From Rhizopus sp. PT2906 (Eukaryota; Mucoromycota; Mucoromycetes; Mucorales; Rhizopodaceae): a DNA stretch of 64,000 bases. Under the pieces are notes generated by a model. That model had not been told where the DNA came from, made no database searches, and saw only the letters and a program-made list of their open reading frames with translations. The stretch's first letter is position 1, and each line of letters opens with the position of its first letter. Position numbers and translations under genes: made by a program. Location of the stretch: positions 62,001-126,000 of the forward strand of contig JAMYHX010000033.1 of the NCBI GenBank assembly GCA_025529335.1, in the 5' to 3' direction. Of this stretch, positions 56,760 to 64,000 are shown in pieces.

Positions 56760-57430
56760 AATTAATCTCCCGCAAATTATGCATCAAATGTTTGGAAAGT
56801 TATTGCTCTTCCTGTTCAGTGTTTGGAGACCCCATGCTTATAAAGAATAAGCTTTGACATGTTTATTGAATGAGTATAAAATAAAAAGAAAAATCAATAT
56901 TTCGTCGACCCTTCTTTTTCAGCAATTACTGCCTCACACCGAGCCTTTATGCTTCCGGTCAAACATGCCATTAATCTAGAGCTTGTTTTCTTTCGCTTTT
57001 CTCTCAATACAATACGCAACTCTTCAGTATTTCTTATCTTATTCTTTTTTTACTTGATGAGATTTCCCAAAGTGGCTCAAACATGTTCTATTGGGTTCAA
57101 ATCAGATCTTTACGCTGGCCAGCACCCAAAGTCCTTGATCTGGTGAGCTTCTTTCCATCATTGAGCATAACCGCCAGTTGTAGAAACTAGATCCATCTTC
57201 TTGGAATATAAAGCTCCTGCTCTCTTTGTTCTGCGATCCAGGCTGAAAGTTTTGGAATAAAATATTTATATATTTGTCTTGATCAACTGTACTATCAACC
57301 AAGGCCAAAGGGCTAAAACCATTTACATGAAAGCAGCACCAAATTATCACCCCATTGTTTATGGAGGTACCAAGTATAATAAGAAGAAAAGAAGGAAGAG
57401 AAACAGGAAGAAAAAAAGAAGCAAGAAACA
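56760..57430 (-). mobile_element. Tc1/mariner transposase fragment, copy 2
   Basis: Minus-strand homolog of the copy at 10.4-11.0 kb: 'NGVIIWCCFHVNGFSPLALV', 'TVDQDKYINILFQNFQPGS', 'FIFQEDGSSFYNW', 'WPA-RSDLNPIEHV' with a stop, and 'CEAVIAEKEGSTKY'. Several frameshifts and stops. The 3' non-coding ~135 bp is shared with copy 1, which fixes the element's 3' end near 56760, about 100 bp upstream of the ERG28 start codon. Its 5' side breaks off at about 57430, where the Fanzor-like relic begins. Confidence 0.85.
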
Positions 57431-57437
57431 AAAACTA

Positions 57438-57930
57438 ACGACTAATCCAAATGAAAAAAAGAATCAAATTGCCAAAAACAGGTATGCAATCAATTTTAGT
57501 TTTGACAATCAAGTCTTATCTAATTGTTGTTTTAAAGAAGTCAAAAGTGGAAGCCCGCAAAGTTGTAAATGGAAAGAGAGAAAATGTCCTTTGTAGTCTT
57601 TGGTGCGGAGATATTTGGAAAAGACTTGATAAAGCTGAAGGGAAACAGGTGCGGTGTTACTGGTGTCTTTTGGTGAACGTTAAAAAGAAGAGAAGCAGCT
57701 GGAGATCTCATCACCGTTACAATTGATGAATACAAGGCTTCCAAAGTTTACAACACTTGTAGTAATGATCCTCTTGCAAGAATGTCTGGATTGAAAGGCT
57801 TTAATGTCCTGGTTTGTAACACCTGCAAGATATTATGGCAACGAGATATCAACGCTTGTAAGAATATGCTGTCTATTTCTCTTTCGATTTGGGATGGAAG
57901 AGGTCGACCTTCCAAGTATAGAAGAAATTA
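57438..57930 (+). pseudogene. Second Fanzor/TnpB-family relic
   Basis: A C-terminal half of a TnpB-like nuclease on the plus strand. Frame pieces: 'MSFVVFGAEIFGKDLIKLKG', 'NRCGVTGVFW' then a stop, 'LKRREAAGDLITVTIDEY', 'KASKVYNTCSND', 'GFNVLVCNTCKILWQRDIN', 'ACKNMLSISLSIW' and 'GRGRPSKYRRN' (57610-57930). This is RuvC-II Glu (IDEYKxSK), a zinc ribbon with one Cys lost (first CxxC reads YNTC, second CNTC) and RuvC-III with intact Asp (WQRDINACKNM). The N-terminal half is missing and an in-frame TGA interrupts at about 57690. It looks 5'-truncated by the Tc1 copy beside it. Family is assigned from motif order; no omega RNA end seen. Confidence 0.65.
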
Positions 57931-58560
57931 AAATCGCCGTAATGAAGAAGATGTCTGATAATTTTACTTGATTTTTATTGAATTTTTGCATAGTACGAAC
58001 ACTAGTTCGGTGTGACTGTAGAGAAATCGAATAATTACGTTTATTTTCCTTTTCTCCCTCTTTGTGTTTCCTATGCTCTATATACTCCTCATTTACATTC
58101 TACAATAATCTAGTCATACCACTCCGCGATGTGTGTCTCAATGATAAATAAATAATTGGTAACATTGACGAAGGATGTGGTGATTCCTCGCCCATGATTT
58201 TCAAATATCAGCATCCTCTTGTTTTATATTCGGCAAAAAGATCTTAAACGTCTCCAAAAGAGAAACAATGGAGCACTTTTAATTTATATTACCAAAGATA
58301 AAACACAGCTTTTAAGACTTTAAATCACATCATTTTGTCTTCTCTTTGCTAAAGCTGCCAATTTTTTTTTTTTTCTTTGTTTCCAGCATCATTTTGGGCA
58401 AAAAGGTATACAATGTGAGTATTATGAAAAATTAAAGTTGTTCGGAGAGAGAAATCAGTGGACAATTATGCGCGCGCACACTATAGATGAAGGAGATAAG
58501 GAGAAGGAAAGAGGGTGAGGTTAGGTATACAAAGAAAGGGGGAGGGAAAAGAGGGAGTTT
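57931..58560. other. Intergenic
   Basis: AT-rich, with GA-rich and T-rich tracts (58500-58558, 58360-58378). No gene supported. Confidence 0.5.
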
Positions 58561-58587
58561 GTTACTAGACAACTGTTGCCTAGTAAC
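58561..58587. promoter_or_regulatory. Overlapping RFX X-box palindrome upstream of OPI1
   Basis: GTTACTAGACAACTGTTGCC followed by TAGTAAC is a 27-bp near-perfect palindrome. Its right part GTTGCCTAGTAAC fits the X-box consensus exactly and the reverse strand gives GTTGTCTAGTAAC. It lies about 300 bp upstream of the OPI1 start. Regulation by an RFX/Crt1 homolog is inference. Confidence 0.5.
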
Positions 58588-58885
58588 TTGTTTCTCACTT
58601 AATATGGTTACCTATCATTTAAAGAGATGAAATGTGCTGTCATGCTGTCAGACAAGATAAAAAGGATGTATTGGAATACACTATAGAAAACTGCAACGAT
58701 GCTTCAGCTTTTTTGTATTATATTTGGTATTGTAGAACATGCAACAGGGACATGATTTTCAACAAGCTTTTTTTTTTTTTTTTTTTTCATATGATTCCAT
58801 GTTCACGTGAAAATATGTCAAAGTATCATGATAAATTCGAAATTTATCTTTTTTTTTTTTTCTCTTTTTCTTTTTCTTTAAAGAA
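58588..58885. other. OPI1 leader region
   Basis: Pyrimidine-rich promoter and 5' leader with T runs at about 58768-58787 and 58850-58862. No gene. Confidence 0.5.
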
Positions 58886-59713
58886 ATGTCCAACAATATG
58901 AATAAACATCGACACAATAAGCCAGTTAGAACAGAACCATATCAAAAGCACAATAGTAGTAAATGGCAACAAATTGTAGTCGGAGCTAGTTCAGCAGCAG
59001 GAACAACTGCAGCTATTATTAGTGAAGAAAGTATGAAGTGCTTAAAATACTGTCTTTATTGGCTACAATATGCCATACAACATATTGAACAGCAAATGAC
59101 ATTAATCAAGAATTATTTGGTATCAGCAGCACAGTCTAATCGATTATTAGTCACGCCTCATCAAAGGACTACATCTCATCAAAGAAGTTCAGTGCTATCA
59201 TCTATTAAAAGAGACATTGTCCATACACTAAGAAAAGTAGTTGAAGTCATTAGTAAATATGCTGGTGCATCTTTACCATCACAGGCAAGACAAACCGTTA
59301 GAGGATTTATTCTTAATTTACCAGAAAGATGGGTAAGATCAACTTTATTCTGTACTATTCTGTAACTAACCACTTCATAGGCTACACTCAATGATATTCA
59401 CTCAACAACCACCTCACCCGCTCTATCACCCATGCTATTACCCACATCTACCTTATCCTCACCAGGTCCAGGCACACCCGATCACAATAAACAAGAAGAG
59501 GCGGCGATCAAATTATTGACATTTGGTCAAGAATCTATTGAAATGCTAAACTCTGTGGAGACCATCTTTTCCGATACCGTCGATCGAGCTGAATTATGGA
59601 TTGATCGACTAAAGATGGTACCTGGAATAAACAGCTCTAGCACAACAACAACAACAGAAATACCAGAGGACGTTAAATTGCCTCCTATTCGAAATTTAAA
59701 GCTTGATCATTAA
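58886..59713 (+). CDS. OPI1: Opi1-family phospholipid-synthesis regulator
   Basis: Fungal transcriptional regulator family that senses phosphatidic acid/inositol and controls phospholipid genes. Two exons, 58886-59332 and 59381-59713, give 259 residues. The family block is clear: 'WQQIVVGASSAAGTTAAIIS', 'EESMKCLKYCLYWLQYAIQH', 'SVLSSIKRDIVHTLRKVVEV', 'ISKYAGASLPSQARQTVRGF' and 'ILNLPERW', followed after the intron by a Ser/Thr/Pro-rich stretch and 'EEAAIKLLTFGQESIEMLNS' and 'AELWIDRLKMVPG'. It is shorter than yeast Opi1 (404 aa) and lacks its leucine zipper and FFAT-rich N-terminus, as filamentous-fungal relatives do. Confidence 0.85.
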
Positions 59714-59802
59714 AAATATATATATATACTTTAATATTCTAAACCAGTTAAACATGTAATAAACACTTGGGTAATGTAGTATAACTACTATCCGCGCGCA
59801 TA

Positions 59803-60321
59803 CTAGTTAAACGTGTAGTGAACACTCTTTAAATACTGAGGTTTAAAACTGCTACCATCAGGATTAAATGCTTCGTAACTAAGGTCAGATCTGTCATCTC
59901 CGTTAATATTAAGCCATCCACCACCAGGAACAGTCAGAGTAAAGGAATCACTTTGGACACCATTGACTTTGGTATGAAACTAGATTGTCATGTTGGCTTA
60001 TGAATTTATATATGATAAAAGAGATACTTACTGCAAAATCAACAATATCTTCTTTATTGCCTGATTTGACACAATCATAGACTGTATACGGACAACAGGC
60101 ACTTTCACCTGGTTTCAAATCTTCTCTCTTGAAACGCCTGTAGAAATCATTTAGCTTGTACATTCTTCATTTATTGCAACTTACTTGAACACGTTAGCAC
60201 CAGTGTTCAATGGAAACTGCCAAATGAATAAGGAAGCATGCTTGGATGTATTATAAATACAAAAAGCAAAAGTATGATGAGCAGCAATGACACACAAGAA
60301 GAGTAATAAAAAACGGCGCAT
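59803..60321 (-). CDS. Small secreted protein, conserved-looking, unknown
   Basis: About 140-residue protein with signal peptide 'MRRFLLLFLCVIAAHHTFAF'. The mature part has 'CIYNTSKHASLFIWQFPLN', 'KRFKREDLKPGESACCPYTV', 'YDCVKSGNKEDIVDF' and 'LTVPGGGWLNINGDDRSDLS'. Three exons with splices 'GANVFK' to 'RFKRED' and 'IVDFA' to 'FHTKVNGVQ' agree in phase. At least four Cys (CI.., CC, DC) may form disulfides. The layout resembles small fungal secreted beta-sandwich proteins. No name assigned. Convergent with OPI1, 90 bp between stops. Confidence 0.75.
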
Positions 60322-60395
60322 TTAAGATTTTAGTTGGTTTACATCATGGTTCAAAAGTTTATTAGTTATATCTGTTTTATGCCTCTTTGTTCGCT

Positions 60396-61195
60396 TTATT
60401 CGGAAAGTGTCATCTTTTTGTTATATGCATTCTAAAGTTGTATGTGAATAAAGTACAAAAAATAATGAAATTTAATACTACCTCTGCATTCTGTATCCTC
60501 CTACTAGCCACACGACTAGACTGTCTACCTGATAGACCCAAGCATTTCTCTAGATGAGGAGCATATCTTGTAGCTGATATTGACTTTTGACAGTTTACAC
60601 ATTCATAAAAGGGTAAAGTACTAGCATTATAGCTTTTCCCCCAAATGTCCAGTCCAGGTTTTTTGACTTTATCATTTCATTAAGCTTCATTATAACGATT
60701 TCTTTATCTTTCACTTACCGTAATGCTTGCATCTAAGAACAAAAAGATCAATTAGAATTAGAAAAAATGCATGTATATACAAACTTACTTTGTTTGGCAT
60801 ATTTGACAGATGCTATTTTCTTTTTTTATTTCTCGATGTGCATCCATGACAACGTTATAAATGCACTCGTTTATTAAATCTTCGGCCAATGTAAATGCCT
60901 GAGATATGATCAACGTGTGTTTATTTCAAAATATTTATAGTGATGCTTTTTTTTTTTTTTTTTTTACCAGTGTTGCCTTTGAGGGCTTATGAGTGTATTT
61001 CATATTCTTTTCCAAGTTGGCCTGAGCATGCTTTAGATCATCGATCGTATTTAGTTTGTCAGACAATAATCTCTTGAATAGACTATTTAGTATTAGACTA
61101 ACGTTACGTAATGGTTCTTTTTATTACATATTGCCCGCTTCTTTATCGTTTTCCTTATTTGGCTGAACTGGCTTTTTACTGTTGTTATTCATCAT
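60396..61195 (-). CDS. SGF11: SAGA deubiquitinase-module zinc-finger protein Sgf11
   Basis: Component of the SAGA histone H2B deubiquitinating module (Ubp8-Sgf11-Sus1-Sgf73). Exons from the ATG at 61195: 'NNNSKKPVQPNKENDKEAGN', then 'LFKRLLSDKLNTIDDLKH', 'TLAEDLINECIYNVVMDAH' and 'ENSICQICQTK'. The C-terminal zinc finger reads 'PFYECVNCQKSISATRYAPH' and 'LEKCLGLSGRQSSRVASRRI', the Sgf11 C2HC finger (C-x2-C...H-x3-C) with its SAxRxAPHLxxC hallmark. A final small exon (GTAGTA...TTTAG) probably ends '...ENAYNKKMTLSE' at 60396. An unusual second Cys pair (CQICQ) precedes it. Confidence 0.85.
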
Positions 61196-61298
61196 ATAAA
61201 CAAAAAAAAAAAAAAAGAGAAAGAAGGAAAAAAGAGGATAAATTTAGAAATGTCCTTTTATTTATTTGATTGGTTAGATTTATTATGATGATAATTTA

Positions 61299-61949
61299 TT
61301 AGACATAGCTACTAAGTGGAATAGAAGAAGGTGGCTCTTGCTGCTTCTTTCCAAATTTGAACATACGGCTGAATGACATTTTGAAATTATGATTTGATTT
61401 AGTACGAAGAGTACGTTTGTATTGATCAAGATAAGCAATCTGAGGCTTATTAAAAGCACCTCTTCTTTTTCTTCTAATATATTCGATGGCATCCAAGGGT
61501 TCCATACCAAATTCAATCAGTGCAATCGCTACCAACACAGGTGCTCGTCCCAATCCGGCCACACAGTGAACGGCAATTGTGACGGATTCCTGTTTACGTT
61601 CCTCGGTATCGATCAGGTGTAACCAGTCATGGACGACTTGAGCGGGAGGCTAAGGAATATTAATAAAAATAGAATTTATTATTATTATTATTATACTACT
61701 TACAACGCCACCATCTTTAAAAGGTAGATCATGCACTTGAATGCCTTCTTGTTGTAATAGAGATGTATTATAAGTTGGTTGACAACATCGAACGATATGA
61801 CGAACTTGATTTCGCTTGAATTCTTCGAGATAATAAGGTAAAGTGCTTTCAGTTGGACAGTCAAGAATGAGGAATTTAAGAGAGACAGATGGAACTTCGA
61901 TCAGTGAGAGCATACGTCCGAGTGGAGATCCAGTACGTTGATTGACCAT
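61299..61949 (-). CDS. PRL/PTP4A-type dual-specificity phosphatase
   Basis: Small tyrosine/dual-specificity phosphatase like PTP4A/PRL. Two exons: 'MVNQRTGSPLGRMLSLIEVP', 'LKFLILDCPTESTLPYYLEE', 'VRHIVRCCQPTYNTSLLQQE' and 'DLPFKDGGV', then the P-loop 'VAVHCVAGLGRAP' type sequence (CxxGxxR: HCVAGLGRAP), 'EYIRRKRRGAFNKPQIAYLD' and 'QYKRTLRTKSNHNF'. The general-acid Asp lies in the DLPFKDGG loop. The family's C-terminal prenylation box (CAAX) is missing: the frame ends '...PLSSYV'. Without prenylation, membrane targeting would differ. Similar to PRL relatives of fungi and protists. Confidence 0.88.
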
Positions 61950-62730
61950 GGTTTATAATAGTAATTATCCGGGATCAGAGTCTTGAGGATATTGAGCAAT
62001 GGTAAATGAGAATGCTGCACAGCCGCCGCAAAGTACGTTAGGAATTTGAGGTGTTAACAGTTGAAGGATATAATGCATAAGTTTATAAAGAAAAGAAATA
62101 GCTTTTTGACAAAGGAAAATAAAGAATGATATCTTTCTTTTTTCCTTTCTTCTATTCTTTTTTTTGTGTGTTAAAGAAATAAAGATGTAAAAAAATTTTT
62201 TTTTTTCTTTATCCTTCTTGCTTTATAAATAAAATTGAGTTAATTTTCATAAAATACCGCAGCAGATGATTGGCGGTTGATTCATCAAATGAGAGATCTA
62301 ATTCCATAAAAAGCATAAACACACTGTGTGCGCCATTTATCTCCAAAAGACCGCTGAGTCGAAATTGGAATTTCATGATCTGATTCATAGTGTATTTTAT
62401 ATATGAAAAAGATGACTAGGTTTGATGCAATTAGTATCTTTTAGAATGTTATGCTTTGATGTGCAACTCAAACAACTGATGCATTCGTCATAAATTATCC
62501 AGTCTTTTTTTCATTGTTGCATAATTTGTTTCCAAACTAATGTATTCAACTGCAACATAAAGTCAATTCTCAGGAAGCATAGAATAAGGCATTGATTTCT
62601 TTTTAAAAGCGAGACATTGTCTTTGTTCTGAAAAGATAAGCATACACTGACACACATGATTCACATGATAAGAAATCACTTGAAACCCATTGATATCATT
62701 TCTTTTGTAAATAAAGCATTTTTATTTTAT
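61950..62730. other. Intergenic
   Basis: PRL promoter and malic-enzyme 3' region. T-rich around 62150-62210. No gene supported. Confidence 0.5.
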
Positions 62731-63329
62731 TTAAATAGACGCGTCAATGATACCATACGTTTCATTGACTGGAGACCACATGTTATTGGATACATAGTCT
62801 ACCAACTCTTCATGTGTGAGACCCTTGAGTGTTTCATTCTCTGAGAGACCTTCATGTATAGATTCTTCAATGACTGCAGTTGCAACTGCATTCGATACTT
62901 CACGGATACGGACAAGTGACGGGTAAAGCCACTTTTGATTAATCTCTTCTGAAGTCAATGAATCAGCAAGTGCCTTAGATGCAGCATAGATCATTTTATC
63001 AGAGATATGCTTTGGTTGTGCTAATACGGAGCCAAGACCTAAACCAGGAAATATATACATGTTGTTACCTTGGCCAGGAGTACAGACTTGGCCTGTGGAT
63101 GGGATTGTATAACTAGGAAATGCAGTACCAGAAGCAAAGATCACTCGATTTTCAGTAGCTTCCATTGCCTCTGCAAATGTACATTCGGCTTGCGTTGCTG
63201 GATTCGATAATGGAAAGACAATCGGTTGCTCATTCAGTTCGGCTAACCGTGTCAACGCTTGTTTGTGGAAGGCGCCTGGAATGGAAGAAAGACCGATGAG
63301 ACTAGAATAAAAACATTAGGCATATGGCA

Positions 63330-63361
<32 letters not shown>

Positions 63362-64000
63362 CGACACAACTTACGCTGTGGGTTTGACATGGTTTATAAT
63401 ATCCATCAAATCCTTGAATTGCTGACCGGCATTGTCTTGTCGTGCATAATATACCTTATGCTGGGCAAGTCGATCACCTCGATCTAGTGTGACAAGGCCC
63501 TATCACAGAACTATGAGCAAAACAATATATATATATGTATTTTCTCCGATTCTTACTTTGGAATCTACAATCCAAAACACTTTTCTTGCTTCTTCTTCTG
63601 TCATTCCAAGTTCGGCTTCAAAGTATGTCTGGATCTGACGAGCAACACCGATAGCTGCTGAACCTGCGCCGTAAAAGACGATACGATGGTCACGAGGATC
63701 CACATGAGATTCTTGCTGTACTCGACGTATGGCATTGATAACACCTGAAAGGATGACAGCGCCTGTACCTTGAATATCGTCATTGAAACAGAGTAGTTTG
63801 TGTTGGTATTTCTCTAATAGACCAAACGCATGCTCACTAGACCAATCTTCAAATTGAATGAGTAATTGAGGGTATACGGAATGAAGGGTTTCAAGTACAG
63901 TATCTACAATGCTATAAAACTGAATAAGGGGTTAAGTTGTATATTTCTTAAATATCGTAAAATACACTTTACTTCATCATCACTAGGACGTGGTTTACGA
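62731..64000 (-). CDS. Malic enzyme, C-terminal part (cut by window edge)
   Basis: Oxidative decarboxylase of malate to pyruvate with NAD(P)H production. In Mucorales the NADP form supplies reductant for lipid synthesis, as known for oleaginous species. Minus-strand gene whose N-terminal part lies beyond 64000. Visible: 'SSEHAFGLLEKYQHKLLCFN' with 'DDIQGTGAVILSGVINA', 'HRIVFYGAGSAAIGVARQI' (dinucleotide-binding GxGxxA), 'VFWIVDSKGLVTLDRGD', 'FPLSNPATQAECTFAEAME' and 'VIFASGTAFPSY'. The C-terminus ends 'NETYGIIDASI'. Introns include a (TA)n repeat at about 63332-63361. Cofactor preference cannot be decided from this part. Confidence 0.93.
63332..63361. repeat. (TA)n microsatellite in a malic-enzyme intron
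   Basis: Uninterrupted TA dinucleotide repeat inside an intron. Confidence 0.95.

Noticed and set aside
63332..63361. TA tract as a possible cruciform or origin
   Set aside because: Simple intronic microsatellite; no other origin feature.

Overview
The window is nuclear DNA of a filamentous fungus, most likely a mucoralean (Mucor/Rhizopus-type) species. The reasons are AT-rich sequence, dense genes on both strands, many GT-AG introns of about 45-60 nt, fungus-restricted genes (DASH subunit Duo1, Erg28, Opi1, a group X hybrid histidine kinase, Rmt2) and a relic repertoire (Tc1/mariner, MULE, CACTA, Fanzor/TnpB-like) that fits Mucoromycota. The genus is inference. No rRNA, convincing tRNA or CRISPR array was seen.

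Layout. 0-2 kb: decayed CACTA-type transposase. 2.3-9.4 kb: a TPR/metallo-beta-lactamase fusion, eRF1 (+), then an anion-type MFS transporter and an amino-acid permease (-). 10.4-12.1 kb: Tc1/mariner remnant and DUO1 (+). 12.2-19.8 kb: one very large hybrid histidine kinase (-). 20.7-25.6 kb: four-TM membrane protein, RasGEF, proteasome alpha2 and a small TM protein, all (-). 25.6-33 kb: accessory, gene-poor stretch with a diverged MITE-like copy, a GC-rich non-coding island, a dead Fanzor-like gene and low-complexity DNA. 33-40.5 kb: RMT2 (+), ribosomal uL15 (-), a complete but dead MULE bounded by 23-bp inverted repeats, IDH2 (+) and a Nudix hydrolase (-). 41-51.5 kb: two MITE copies identical over more than 300 bp, each just upstream of an unrecognised or broken gene, with an acyl-thioesterase-like hydrolase, prenylcysteine oxidase, Ugo1-like carrier and Tra2-like SR protein between them. 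51.6-64 kb: TatD-like hydrolase, beta-adaptin, ERG28, a Tc1 relic abutting a second Fanzor-like relic, OPI1, a secreted protein, SGF11, a PRL-type phosphatase and the C-terminal part of malic enzyme.

How the genes relate. There are no operons, and most genes are single housekeeping functions: translation termination, ribosome, proteasome, TCA cycle, clathrin adaptor, splicing, SAGA deubiquitinase module and kinetochore. Signalling is represented by the group X histidine kinase and the RasGEF. Several genes touch lipid metabolism (ERG28, OPI1, malic enzyme, acyl-thioesterase-like, Nudix/NUDT19-like, prenylcysteine oxidase), but this is proximity, not evidence of a cluster. Perfect RFX-type X-box palindromes lie upstream of the amino-acid permease and of OPI1. 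The most unusual content is the mobile DNA: two independent Fanzor/TnpB-family relics, a terminal-repeat-bounded MULE 130 bp from the uL15 start codon, and a very recently duplicated MITE.

Exon boundaries were placed by eye from splice consensus and protein-family continuity. Gene spans are more reliable than individual small exons.
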